A stretch of 64,000 nucleotides of DNA, from positions 124,001 through 188,000 of the forward strand of contig NZ_JAGETW010000004.1 of NCBI RefSeq assembly GCF_017571475.1, given 5' to 3'. The position numbers and the translations under genes are program-made. Origin of the DNA: Thiomicrorhabdus sp. 6S3-12 (lineage in GTDB: Bacteria; Pseudomonadota; Gammaproteobacteria; Thiomicrospirales; Thiomicrospiraceae). This document shows positions 34,725-43,363 of this stretch, one piece after another (the stretch's first letter is position 1; each line of letters starts with the position of its first letter). The notes below the pieces were generated by a model. It was not told the DNA's origin, did not search any database, and saw nothing but the letters and a program-made list of their open reading frames with translations.

Positions 34725-35471
34725 TTAGCCGAGATACGCCTGTTGACGCGCTTCCACCATAAGGCGTTTCATTTCGCGCACGGCATCCGGCAAACCACTG
34801 TAAACCGCCTGGGCAATAATCGCATGTCCGATGTTAAGTTCTTCAATCTCTTTAATCGCGGCGATCGCCTGTACATTGTGGTAATGCAAACCGTGTCCGG
34901 CATTGACAACCAAGCCCTGCTCTACGGCTAACGCGGTTGCTTTTCTAATACGCTCAAGCTCAGCGGCAACTTCCTGTGGTTTTTCCAACTCCGCATAGGT
35001 TCCGGTATGCAGTTCAATAACCGGTGCACCGACTTCTTTGGCCGCCAGAATCTGCTCCTCGTCCGGATCGATAAACAGTGAAACTCGGCATCCCGCTTGT
35101 GCCAGACGAGCACAGACTTCGGTTAACCATGCTTTTTGTCCGGCTACATCCAAACCGCCTTCAGTTGTCAGCTCTTCGCGTTTTTCCGGAACCAGACAGA
35201 TATCTTCAGGTTGCATTGTGCACGCGATCTGCACCATCTCTTCGGTCGCAGCCATCTCTAGATTGACCTTGGTCTGACGCATTTGGGTAATTCGAGCTAC
35301 ATCTTCATCCTGGATATGACGACGGTCTTCGCGCAAATGCAGAGTAATACTGTCGGCACCAGCCATTTCCGCATCTAATGCCGCCTTGATCGGGTCAGGG
35401 TATCGGGTACCGCGCGCTTGGCGAAGAGTGGCAACATGGTCAATATTTAAACCAAGATAGATCGGATTCAT
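34725..35471 (-). CDS. pdxJ: Pyridoxine 5'-phosphate synthase
   Basis: Condenses 1-deoxyxylulose 5-phosphate with 3-amino-2-oxopropyl phosphate to form pyridoxine phosphate. Motifs: [22 protein letters not shown] at the N terminus, [34 protein letters not shown] and [12 protein letters not shown] place the start at 35471 because AGGA lies eight bases upstream and the protein then begins MNPIYLGLN, giving 248 aa. The frame is open to 35489. The 175-base spacer to recO may hold a promoter, but none is clear. Confidence 0.95.
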   Translation of the reverse strand: MNPIYLGLNIDHVATLRQARGTRYPDPIKAALDAEMAGADSITLHLREDRRHIQDEDVARITQMRQTKVNLEMAATEEMVQIACTMQPEDICLVPEKREELTTEGGLDVAGQKAWLTEVCARLAQAGCRVSLFIDPDEEQILAAKEVGAPVIELHTGTYAELEKPQEVAAELERIRKATALAVEQGLVVNAGHGLHYHNVQAIAAIKEIEELNIGHAIIAQAVYSGLPDAVREMKRLMVEARQQAYLG

Positions 35472-35646
35472 GGCTGTATTCCTAAACAAATGTTAAAAGA
35501 GTGATTTTACCAATAGCCGCTTTCGGCGGTAAAGAGATCACATACGAATTCAAGATTTCTTAAGACTGCGCTTGAGAACGGATACGCAGAACTTCATTTC
35601 AACGGAGCCGTGGGGACGTGTCGTTCTTGTTACGTGCAATCTACGG

Positions 35647-36426
35647 TCATTTATTCGGTTGCGGCTGGTTACGCCCTAAAAGTAAACGCGCCTGTATCGG
35701 CCGGTCTCCGAGATAAGGTTGCAGACTCTGGCTCATCAGAACCCGCAGCGCTTTCAAGCAAGGCGCGCCAAGTTCAATAGCAGCAATATCTTCGGTTAAC
35801 AGACTGCGCAATTGCAGCAGGCATTCACCCGGAATCTGCAAAAACGTTTGATTAGCATCGAAATCCATCAAGGCCTCGAAACCGTATTCCGGATAGAACA
35901 AATAGGTTCTGGATGCCTCTATCGGCTGATAATGGCAATCCTGCTCAAGATTAAAACCGTGCCCTAAACCGTTTAGCAATCGCAACTCGAACCAGCGCAA
36001 GGCCCATGCCTGTCTACGCTGCTGAACCGTGGGTTCTTCGAATTGCAGCTGCGCCAGATAGTACAACAGGTCACAGTAGTCTTGGAACAGATTATCGTAA
36101 GAAACATTCGGATACAGCAAACGATACAGCAGTTCGTTGCTGTAGAGGCCACATACGGCGGTTTCGCCGTGCAGAGGAAAACGCAGGTCACCGGATTCAA
36201 TCGTATTCAGACTGACCAGATCCTGATGCGCTTTTTGCCGCCAGCTGAGTTGCAGCTGTTGGAAAGGCTGCAACAGTGCCGCCTTGAGATGGGCTTTTTT
36301 ACTGCCGCGAACCGAACGGATAATGGCATTGAATTTACCCTGCTCTGCGCTGAAAAACGTTACCAGCGCACTGGTCTCCTTGTAGGGACGACTATGCAGA
36401 ACGTAAGCGCTCTGTTCTACCAACAC
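35647..36426 (-). CDS. recO: DNA repair protein RecO
   Basis: Loads RecA onto SSB-coated single-stranded DNA with RecR in the RecFOR pathway. The N-terminal OB fold starts AYVLHSRPYKETSALVTFFSAEQGKFNAIIRSVRGSK, and the later helical part contains the family pattern AVCGLYSNELLYRLLYPN and FELRLLNGLGHGFNLEQDC. The zinc-finger cysteines of some RecO proteins are not complete. Length is 259 aa. It follows era by 23 bases. Confidence 0.93.
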   Translation of the reverse strand: MLVEQSAYVLHSRPYKETSALVTFFSAEQGKFNAIIRSVRGSKKAHLKAALLQPFQQLQLSWRQKAHQDLVSLNTIESGDLRFPLHGETAVCGLYSNELLYRLLYPNVSYDNLFQDYCDLLYYLAQLQFEEPTVQQRRQAWALRWFELRLLNGLGHGFNLEQDCHYQPIEASRTYLFYPEYGFEALMDFDANQTFLQIPGECLLQLRSLLTEDIAAIELGAPCLKALRVLMSQSLQPYLGDRPIQARLLLGRNQPQPNK

Positions 36427-36449
36427 GGCGAAAAACCTGCGAAAAAGCC

Positions 36450-37439
36450 TTAAGAACTGTAGTTGTCGTTATAACCGAGACTTGCCAGAGCACGGGCGTC
36501 GTCGGACCAGTTCTCTTTCACCTTAACCCATAATTCAAGGTGAACACGAGCATCAAGCATATTAACCAGATCCTTACGCGCCTGAGTTCCGATGCGTTTA
36601 ATGACATCGCCGCGTTTGCCGATAATAATCTGTTTCTGGCCTGCACGTTCAACCAGAATCAGACCGTTGATCAACCAACGCCCTTCCTGCTCGTCAAACT
36701 TGAACTGTTCAATTTCCACGGTAGCACCGTAAGGGACTTCGTCGCCCAGAGTACGCATCAGCTTTTCGCGAATAATCTCTGCCGCCAGGAAACGACTCGA
36801 ACGGTCGGTCACATAATCCGCCGGAAAAATAGCGCCCTGTTTCGGCAGGTATTTTAGAACCTCTTCCTCGATCGCCGCCAGATTGACTTTTTTATATGCG
36901 GAAACCGGTACCAGAGCATCAAACTTCAGACCTTCCGAAATCTGCTGAATAAACGGAAACAATTCTTCCTTATTTTCAAACTTATCGACCTTGTTAACTA
37001 CAACAATCACAGGCTGTTCGATATTCTGCAGTTTTTTAACCACCGCCTGATCTTCTTTTGTCCAGCGACCGGCCTCAACGACAAACAGGACGACATCGAC
37101 ATCGGCAAAAGCGCTCTGCGCCGTGCGGTTCATATAAACATTGATGCTTTTCTTGCCGCCCAAGTGCATACCCGGCGTATCAACATAGATGATCTGATGC
37201 TGGTCGGTCGTATGAATGCCGTGAATACGGTGACGGGTCGTTTGCGGTTTATGTGAGGTAATACTCAGCTTCTGGCCGAGCATTTCGTTCATGATTGTCG
37301 ATTTACCGACATTCGGGCGGCCGATTACGGCAACAAAGCCTGCATGGTAATTTTCGTCGGTTTGCTGATCCGACTCGGCCTGAGCCAGAATCTTTTCCAG
37401 CGACAAGCTTTTTTTGTCTTCGGTTTCATCTTGACTCAT
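36450..37439 (-). CDS. era: GTPase Era
   Basis: Ribosome-assembly GTPase that binds the 3' end of 16S rRNA. G motifs: G1 GRPNVGKSTIMN, G3 DTPGMHLG, G4 VVNKVDKFE, and the C-terminal KH domain with IIGKRGDVIKRIGTQARKDL. An N-terminal extension of about 35 residues rich in Glu, Asp and Lys precedes the GTPase core, so the protein (329 aa) is longer than the usual 300. I chose ATG 37439 because GAGGA lies seven bases upstream; the ATG at 37457 has no ribosome site. Confidence 0.95.
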   Translation of the reverse strand: MSQDETEDKKSLSLEKILAQAESDQQTDENYHAGFVAVIGRPNVGKSTIMNEMLGQKLSITSHKPQTTRHRIHGIHTTDQHQIIYVDTPGMHLGGKKSINVYMNRTAQSAFADVDVVLFVVEAGRWTKEDQAVVKKLQNIEQPVIVVVNKVDKFENKEELFPFIQQISEGLKFDALVPVSAYKKVNLAAIEEEVLKYLPKQGAIFPADYVTDRSSRFLAAEIIREKLMRTLGDEVPYGATVEIEQFKFDEQEGRWLINGLILVERAGQKQIIIGKRGDVIKRIGTQARKDLVNMLDARVHLELWVKVKENWSDDARALASLGYNDNYSS

Positions 37440-37480
37440 GCGTTTTTCCTCGGGCATTTAATCGTGGCATATTATTTTGC

Positions 37481-38197
37481 TTACTCTTGCGCTTCCAGCG
37501 CCTGAATCGCACTATCGGCGGCTTTCTGTTCGGCCTTGCGACGGCTCGAAGCAGTCGCTTCGAATTTGGTTTTCAGTCTATCGACATAGCAGCTGACGGT
37601 AAATTCCTGTGCGTGAGCGGCGCCGTTTACGCTGATAATACTGTATTCCGGCAGAGATTCGTTCAACGACTGCAACATTTCCTGCAGGCGGGTTTTCGCA
37701 TCCTTGCCGACTTTTTTCGGGTCCAGATCCTGCAAACGTTTCTCGTACAAGCGGTGAACCAGTTCGCGACACGGTTCCAGACCGCCGTCCTCATAGACCG
37801 AAGCGATAATCGCCTCAACCGAATCGGCAATAATCGAATCACGGCGGAAACCGCCGCTTTTAAGTTCGCCGGGACCTAACACCAGATAATCGCTCAGCTG
37901 ATATTCGCGTCCGATCACCGCCAGCGTATCGCCCTTAACCAGATGGGCGCGCACTCGACTCATGTCGCCTTCTGGAAGTTTGCTGAACTGATGAAAAAGC
38001 GCATCGGCAATAATATAGTTGACCAGACTGTCGCCAAGAAATTCAAGGCGCTCATTGTTTTTCGCCCCCACACTACGGTGCGTCAAGGCGCGCTGCAACA
38101 AAGCCAGGTCCTGATATTCGTAACCCAACTTCTTCGCCAGCATATTGAGCTTTGCGACTCTTTCCTGATCTAGTTGTGGCTGTTTTTTGCCTGCCAT
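37481..38197 (-). CDS. rnc: Ribonuclease III
   Basis: Cleaves double-stranded RNA, processing rRNA and some mRNAs. The signature NERLEFLGDSLVNYIIAD lies near residues 52-70 with the catalytic Glu/Asp pair, and the second acidic site is in DSVEAIIASVYEDGG. A C-terminal double-stranded RNA-binding domain is present (TRLQEMLQSLNESLPEYSI onwards). Length 238 aa is normal. It lies three bases after lepB. Confidence 0.96.
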   Translation of the reverse strand: MAGKKQPQLDQERVAKLNMLAKKLGYEYQDLALLQRALTHRSVGAKNNERLEFLGDSLVNYIIADALFHQFSKLPEGDMSRVRAHLVKGDTLAVIGREYQLSDYLVLGPGELKSGGFRRDSIIADSVEAIIASVYEDGGLEPCRELVHRLYEKRLQDLDPKKVGKDAKTRLQEMLQSLNESLPEYSIISVNGAAHAQEFTVSCYVDRLKTKFEATASSRRKAEQKAADSAIQALEAQE

Positions 38198-38200
38198 AGC

Positions 38201-38971
38201 TTAATCGATTCCTTTACCGATACGATTGAAGTGGATGCCGTTATCCCAGTTCATCCAGATACCGAAGGCTTTCCCCTTCAGATTCTCTTCCGGAACAAAG
38301 CCCCAGAAGCGGCTGTCATTACTATGATCGCGGTTATCTCCGACCATAAAGTAGTGCCCTTCAGGAACAGTGACCGGCCCCATATCCACCGAGGTTTTAT
38401 CCGGATCAAGCAGGATTTGATGGCTGACGCCGTTATCAAAACTTTCCTGCACAATCTGTGCATCGTTCATGACCGCACCGGAATCATTACCGCGATACAG
38501 GCCCAAGGCTTTCATTTCAACCGCTTTACCGTTGATAAACAGCGTGCGCTCGATATAGCTGACCGTATCGCCCGGAAGTCCCACCACTCGTTTAATATAA
38601 TCGACATCCGGATCATTCGGATACTTAAAGACGACAACATCGCCGCGTTCAGGTTCGCCAAGCGGAATGATTTTGGTCTGCACAACCGGCAGTTTAATAC
38701 CATAGGCGAATTTATTCACCGCAATGAAATCGCCGATTTCCAGCGTCGGGTACATAGAACCCGACGGAATTCGGAATGGTTCAATAATAAACGAACGCAG
38801 AATTAACACCACCAGAAAAACCGGAAACAGCGAACGTGAATATTCAACAATAATCGGCTCTTTGGCACCGGTTGTCGATTTACGGCGTGCCGGACGCCAT
38901 ACCAGGCGGTCAACATACCAGATCACCCCGGTTACCAGAGTGACAAGAACCAGAATCAGTTCAAAATTCAT
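38201..38971 (-). CDS. lepB: Signal peptidase I
   Basis: Inner-membrane protease that removes signal peptides from exported proteins. N-terminal helices ([18 protein letters not shown] and [17 protein letters not shown]), catalytic serine in [15 protein letters not shown] near residue 91, catalytic lysine in [13 protein letters not shown] near 150, and the box [20 protein letters not shown]. Length 256 aa. The start overlaps the lepA stop by four bases (ATGA). Confidence 0.96.
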   Translation of the reverse strand: MNFELILVLVTLVTGVIWYVDRLVWRPARRKSTTGAKEPIIVEYSRSLFPVFLVVLILRSFIIEPFRIPSGSMYPTLEIGDFIAVNKFAYGIKLPVVQTKIIPLGEPERGDVVVFKYPNDPDVDYIKRVVGLPGDTVSYIERTLFINGKAVEMKALGLYRGNDSGAVMNDAQIVQESFDNGVSHQILLDPDKTSVDMGPVTVPEGHYFMVGDNRDHSNDSRFWGFVPEENLKGKAFGIWMNWDNGIHFNRIGKGID

Positions 38972-40776
38972 TTGGAATCTCCCGTATCCAGAATCGCCAG
39001 GAAAGCCTCTTGCGGCAGTTCAACACTACCGATCGACTTCATGCGCTTCTTACCTTCTTTCTGTTTCTGCAGCAGTTTCTTCTTACGTGAAACGTCACCA
39101 CCGTAACATTTCGCCGTTACGTTCTTACGCAGCGCCTTAACATTAGTTCGGCCGATCACCTTGGCGCCGATTGCCGCCTGAATCGCAACATCGAACATCT
39201 GACGCGGAATAACCTTCTGCAGTTTTTCGATAATGACTTTACCACGCTGAACGGCGAAGGAACGGTGCACGATAACCGCCAATGCATCGACTTTTTCGCC
39301 GTTGACCAGGAAGTCCATGCGCACCAGGTCGTCCGCCTGGAAACGTTTGAATTCGTAGTCCATCGAAGCATAGCCGCGCGAACAGGATTTCAGGCGATCG
39401 AAGAAATCGAGAACAACTTCGTTCATCGGCAGCTCGTAATTGATCGAAACCTGACCACCGGAATATTGCATATCTTTTTGCACGCCGCGCTTTTCGATAC
39501 ACAATTTCATGACCGCGCCGACATACTCATTCGGCACCAGAATATTGGCTTGAATAATCGGTTCACGAATCTCGTCAATGGTTGCCGGGTCTGGTAGTTC
39601 CGACGGGTTATCAATCTTAATTAATTCACCGTTCTTTTTCAGTACTTCATAAACAACCGTTGGCGCAGTGGTAATCAGATCCAGATTATATTCACGCTCC
39701 AGACGCTCCTGAATAATCTCCATATGCAGCATCCCAAGGAAACCGCAACGGAAACCGAAACCGAGCGCTTCCGAAGTTTCCGGTTCGAAATGCAGTGCCG
39801 CGTCATTCAGACGAAGTTTACGTAGAGACTCACGAAGATCTTCGTAATCTTCAGAGCTGATTGGGAAAAGACCGGCAAAAACGCGCGGCTGAGCCGGTTT
39901 AAAGCCCGGGAGCGCCTCGACTTCCGGCAACGCCGCATCGGCCAGGGTATCCCCGACCGGAGCGCCGTCGATGTCCTTGATTCCGGCGATGACATAGCCT
40001 ACTTCACCGGCTTGCAGACAAGCCTTCGGGGTACGCTTCGGAGTAAAAATACCCACATCGTCCACCAGATATTCTTCCTTGGTGGACATCACTTTCATTT
40101 TGGTCTTTTTACCGATCTTACCGTCGATCACTCTGACCAGCGAGACAACGCCAAGATAGTTATCGAACCATGAATCGATAATCAAAGCCTTAAGCGGCTT
40201 ATCGGTATCCCCTTCCGGCGCAGGAATTTTCTTAACGATTTCTTCCAGCGTCTCTTTAATACCGATACCTGCTTTCGCCGAAGCTCTAACCGCATCTTCC
40301 GCTTCGATACCGACAATCTCTTCAATCTCTTCTATAACGCGTTCCGGATCCGCTGCCGGCAGATCAATTTTGTTCAATACCGGCAAGACTTCAAGCCCCT
40401 GCTCGATTGCCGTATAACAGTTGGCGACAGTCTGCGCTTCAACACCCTGCGAGGCATCCACTACCAGCAAAGCCCCTTCACAGGCAGCCAGTGAACGGGA
40501 AACTTCGTAGGAAAAGTCTACGTGCCCCGGAGTGTCGATGAAGTTCAGCTGATAAATCTTGCCGTTTTCCGCTTCGTAGTTCAGGGTAACGCTTTGCGCT
40601 TTAATGGTAATACCGCGTTCGCGCTCGATATCCATTGAATCAAGAACCTGCTGTTCCATTTCGCGGTCGGTTAAGCCGCCGCAAAGATGAATGAAGCGGT
40701 CGGCAATCGTCGATTTACCATGATCGATATGTGCAATAATCGAAAAGTTACGAATGAGTGATAAGTCGTTAGACAT
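38968..40776 (-). CDS. lepA: Elongation factor 4 (LepA)
   Basis: Ribosomal GTPase that acts on stalled or initiating ribosomes. G1 [16 protein letters not shown]3 [17 protein letters not shown]4 [13 protein letters not shown]; the LepA-specific C-terminal domain ends [28 protein letters not shown] near residues 560-588. Length 602 aa is standard. It starts the lepA-lepB-rnc-era-recO-pdxJ-acpS block. The 110 bases before it follow an intrinsic terminator (40882-40907), so either it has its own promoter there or that terminator acts as an attenuator. Confidence 0.97.
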   Translation of the reverse strand: MSNDLSLIRNFSIIAHIDHGKSTIADRFIHLCGGLTDREMEQQVLDSMDIERERGITIKAQSVTLNYEAENGKIYQLNFIDTPGHVDFSYEVSRSLAACEGALLVVDASQGVEAQTVANCYTAIEQGLEVLPVLNKIDLPAADPERVIEEIEEIVGIEAEDAVRASAKAGIGIKETLEEIVKKIPAPEGDTDKPLKALIIDSWFDNYLGVVSLVRVIDGKIGKKTKMKVMSTKEEYLVDDVGIFTPKRTPKACLQAGEVGYVIAGIKDIDGAPVGDTLADAALPEVEALPGFKPAQPRVFAGLFPISSEDYEDLRESLRKLRLNDAALHFEPETSEALGFGFRCGFLGMLHMEIIQERLEREYNLDLITTAPTVVYEVLKKNGELIKIDNPSELPDPATIDEIREPIIQANILVPNEYVGAVMKLCIEKRGVQKDMQYSGGQVSINYELPMNEVVLDFFDRLKSCSRGYASMDYEFKRFQADDLVRMDFLVNGEKVDALAVIVHRSFAVQRGKVIIEKLQKVIPRQMFDVAIQAAIGAKVIGRTNVKALRKNVTAKCYGGDVSRKKKLLQKQKEGKKRMKSIGSVELPQEAFLAILDTGDSK

Positions 40777-40881
40777 TTAATCTCCGATAACAGAATTCAT
40801 TTGCCTGACAGCGGTCAAGATTCCTGGCTTTCATGAAAAACTTATCCGGTCGCTAAAATAAATCCCCGAATTCAAGCTAAT

Positions 40882-40907
40882 AAAAAAGGGGACTTTTCCG
40901 CCCCCTT
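40882..40907 (-). terminator. Intrinsic terminator in the mucD-lepA spacer
   Basis: On the minus strand AAGGGG and CCCCTT pair around a ten-base loop and run into TTTTTT. It lies 106 bases before lepA, so it either ends an upstream transcript or attenuates lepA. Confidence 0.75.
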
Positions 40908-40933
40908 CTCATGACATTTTTTCATTGAATCCT

Positions 40934-41001
40934 ACAGTGTCGTCACCTTAAACGACCGCTGTACTGTCATTTCCATCCCACTCTCCAGTTAACGGATGGA
41001 A
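40934..41001 (-). other. Two stem-loops in the mucD-lepA spacer; candidate small RNA or leader
   Basis: A perfect 8-bp inverted repeat TTCCATCC/GGATGGAA (40971-40978 and 40994-41001) lies next to a second interrupted stem (ACAG..TCGT with ACGA..CTGT, 40934-40964). With the terminator at 40882-40907 they make a compact structured segment on the minus strand, between an apparent -10 box (TAAAAT, 41029-41024) and the terminator, about 130 bases in all. No known RNA family is recognised. A 17-codon frame with start 40925 and stop 40872 runs across the terminator; its ribosome site (AGGA, four bases from the ATG) is tight. Confidence 0.45.
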
Positions 41002-41007
41002 CTGGCT

Positions 41008-41078
41008 AAAAAAGTTAGGCCGTATTTTACGCTAAATTCTTGATAAAGACATTATTTATCGCTGATATGCCTAACTTT
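41008..41078 (-). terminator. Long-range inverted repeat with T-run, downstream of mucD
   Basis: AAAGTTAGGC (41011-41020) and GCCTAACTTT (41069-41078) are a perfect 10-bp inverted repeat spaced by 48 bases. On the minus strand the second arm runs into TTTTTT, like an intrinsic terminator with an unusually long loop, 26 bases after the mucD stop. A short GAGCTC-AAT-GAGCTT palindrome lies beside it (41082-41096). Confidence 0.5.
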
Positions 41079-41103
41079 CCCGAGCTCAATGAGCTTTTTT
41101 CAT

Positions 41104-42549
41104 CTAGTCCAGTACAAGCGGCAGGAATACCGAGCGCCCGTTACGGATAACACGAACCGGCAAGGAACGTTTTTTCGGCAGACTCTGCAACAGTTTATTC
41201 AATTCTCGCACACTCTTGACCGGTTTAAAGTCGATGGTGACGATAATATCTCCGTTGCGGATTCCCGCCTGTTCTGCCGGACCGGAACTGACGTCGGTTA
41301 CACGTACACCGTACGGAAGACCGTTATCCTGCAACCACGCTTTCGGAATTTCCTCGACGGTGACCCCTAAACGATTACTGTTGAGCTTGCGATCGGACGA
41401 CATCGCCAGATCTTTGGATTTATCCAATGAAGTCAATTTGACGGTAAGGTATTTCACTTTGCCTTGACGCAGCAGCTTAACCTTGACCTTCTCGTTGATC
41501 GGCGTCATGCCCACGACAGGAGGAAGATCCGAAGACTTTTCAATCTTTCTGCCGTCGAACTCGAGAATAATATCTCCGGCTTCGATACCGTATTCTTTAG
41601 CCGGTGTATTATCGTATACCTCTCCAACAAGCGCCCCGGTCGGCTTATCCAAACCGAACGATTCGGACAAATCGCTGGTCACTTCCTGAATCTGTACGCC
41701 CAGGAAACCGCGTACGACTTTACCGTTCGCCTTCAGCTGTTCGGCAACGTTCATTGCGATATCGATCGGGATCGAGAAAGAGAGCCCCATAGAACCGCCG
41801 CTATTGGAGTAGATCTGCGAGTTAATCCCGACGACTTCGCCATCCAGATTAAACAGAGGCCCTCCGGAATTCCCCGGGTTGATCGGCACATCGGTCTGAA
41901 TGAAAGGAACATAGGTATCTTCCGGCAAAGATCTTCCCAGAGCGGAAACGATCCCGTGGGTCACCGTATAATCCAACCCAAATGGTTCACCGATCGCCAG
42001 AACCCACTGTCCGACTTTCAAATCCTTGCTTTTCCCGATCTTGGCGTAAGGCAGGTCGTCCGCCTTAATCTTCAACAGCGCCACATCGGTACGCGGATCG
42101 GTTCCGATCAATTCGGCTTTTAACTCTTTACGGTTGCGCATGCGCACAATGATTTCGTCGGCATCTTCGACCACGTGATTGTTAGTCAGAATGTAACCAT
42201 CTTCACTGATGATAAAACCGGATCCCAGCGAGTGCGCCTGTTTTTTCGGACGATCTTGCTGTGGCGGCTGCTGAAACATTTCCGGCGGAATTCCGAAAAA
42301 GTGGCGCAGCAACTCTTCCGGCATCCCCCGGAACTGCGGAGGTATTTGATTATCCTGTTTGGAGACGGTTTTCGTCGTGGAGATATTGACCACAACTTTG
42401 TTATTGTGCTCGGCCAGTTCCGTAAAATCCGGCAAGCCATATTTTTCAGCCGCTTGGGTTGCCATCGGCTGCAACAGTAAGGCGGCCGCCAGCAGCAGAG
42501 AATTCAGAAACAATCCATTAAAGGTTAAACACCGTTTCATTCGATACAC
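41104..42549 (-). CDS. mucD: Periplasmic serine protease DegQ/MucD (Do family)
   Basis: HtrA-type protease and chaperone for misfolded envelope proteins. Signal peptide (about 1-33, ...MATQAAEKYG); catalytic triad visible as His in YILTNNHVVEDADE, Asp in GTDPRTDVALLKI and Ser in INPGNSGGPLFNLDG; two PDZ domains follow (about 285-375 and 395-475, with AEQAGIRNGDIIVTI). Length 481 aa. Its place between rseC and lepA matches the mucD position of Pseudomonas. Regulation by sigma E is expected in the family, but rpoE is not in the locus. Confidence 0.95.
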   Translation of the reverse strand: MYRMKRCLTFNGLFLNSLLLAAALLLQPMATQAAEKYGLPDFTELAEHNNKVVVNISTTKTVSKQDNQIPPQFRGMPEELLRHFFGIPPEMFQQPPQQDRPKKQAHSLGSGFIISEDGYILTNNHVVEDADEIIVRMRNRKELKAELIGTDPRTDVALLKIKADDLPYAKIGKSKDLKVGQWVLAIGEPFGLDYTVTHGIVSALGRSLPEDTYVPFIQTDVPINPGNSGGPLFNLDGEVVGINSQIYSNSGGSMGLSFSIPIDIAMNVAEQLKANGKVVRGFLGVQIQEVTSDLSESFGLDKPTGALVGEVYDNTPAKEYGIEAGDIILEFDGRKIEKSSDLPPVVGMTPINEKVKVKLLRQGKVKYLTVKLTSLDKSKDLAMSSDRKLNSNRLGVTVEEIPKAWLQDNGLPYGVRVTDVSSGPAEQAGIRNGDIIVTIDFKPVKSVRELNKLLQSLPKKRSLPVRVIRNGRSVFLPLVLD

Positions 42550-42588
42550 CCTTCCTCTTGTTTAGTAAAAATCACAATCAATGAAAGA

Positions 42589-43149
42589 CTATACATCCCG
42601 CACCGTCGCGCCATCCGACATCTGCGATGCGTTATGAATCCGAGTGATTTCCGGCAAGACCGGTCGATAAAAACGTTTCGTTATCCACCAGCCGGCAAAA
42701 AGCCCGAAAAGACCTCCAAAGATAGCACTGACATCAGCGATTTTTTCTATCGCCGAGACAGGTATTCCCGAGATAAGCAGGAGCTTCTGGGCCAGAACCG
42801 AAAACACCAAAAGTCCAATTAATGGTAAGCCATAAGCCATAAAAGAATGTTTAACCAATCGTGACTCATCCATGGACAGATCGACAAGATTTCCGACTTC
42901 GGCTCCAAGAGGATTTTCTACCCGAATCGGCTTATTGTGCCGGGCAACAAACAGAGTCGACAGCGCGGAAGTTCCACAACCGCCACTTTGAGCGCAACCG
43001 CTGCAACCATTTTTCGGGGCCACCTCAACCAGAGCAAAATCGCCCTGAATCGCCACGACCGTTCCGCTTTCGGTCAGACTGCTGCTGGCGGAAGCGCCGG
43101 CAGAGGAATTCCGATCTTCACCAAAGCCGGGTTCATTATTTCTTTCCAT
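42589..43149 (-). CDS. rseC: RseC/MucC family membrane protein (SoxR-reducing system)
   Basis: Inner-membrane protein related to RseC of the sigma E locus and to RsxC-associated reducing functions. It has a Ser/Ala-rich N-terminal tail, the cysteine cluster APKNGCSGCAQSGGCGTSAL near residues 43-62 typical of the family, and two helices (AYGLPLIGLLVFSVLAQKLLL and ADVSAIFGGLFGLFAGWW). Length 186 aa. In E. coli and Pseudomonas the gene follows rpoE-rseA-rseB (algU-mucA-mucB); here it starts the transcript, facing nadB directly. Confidence 0.87.
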   Translation of the reverse strand: MERNNEPGFGEDRNSSAGASASSSLTESGTVVAIQGDFALVEVAPKNGCSGCAQSGGCGTSALSTLFVARHNKPIRVENPLGAEVGNLVDLSMDESRLVKHSFMAYGLPLIGLLVFSVLAQKLLLISGIPVSAIEKIADVSAIFGGLFGLFAGWWITKRFYRPVLPEITRIHNASQMSDGATVRDV

Positions 43150-43363
43150 TTAGACTGCTCGCATAATTCCTTAGGTACCCAATTTAGGTTTGCACTGTTT
43201 TTTTTTCAAGTTAAAGCGCATGAAAATATCAAAAACCGCCCATCGTAAAGCGCTTCACAGATAAAATATTCACTTGCAATCTGACGTCGGCTACCTATAG
43301 TAAGCGCCACCTTACGACTTTAATCGTCAGAATCCCATTCATTAGCTTTGAGGCGACCCGGCA

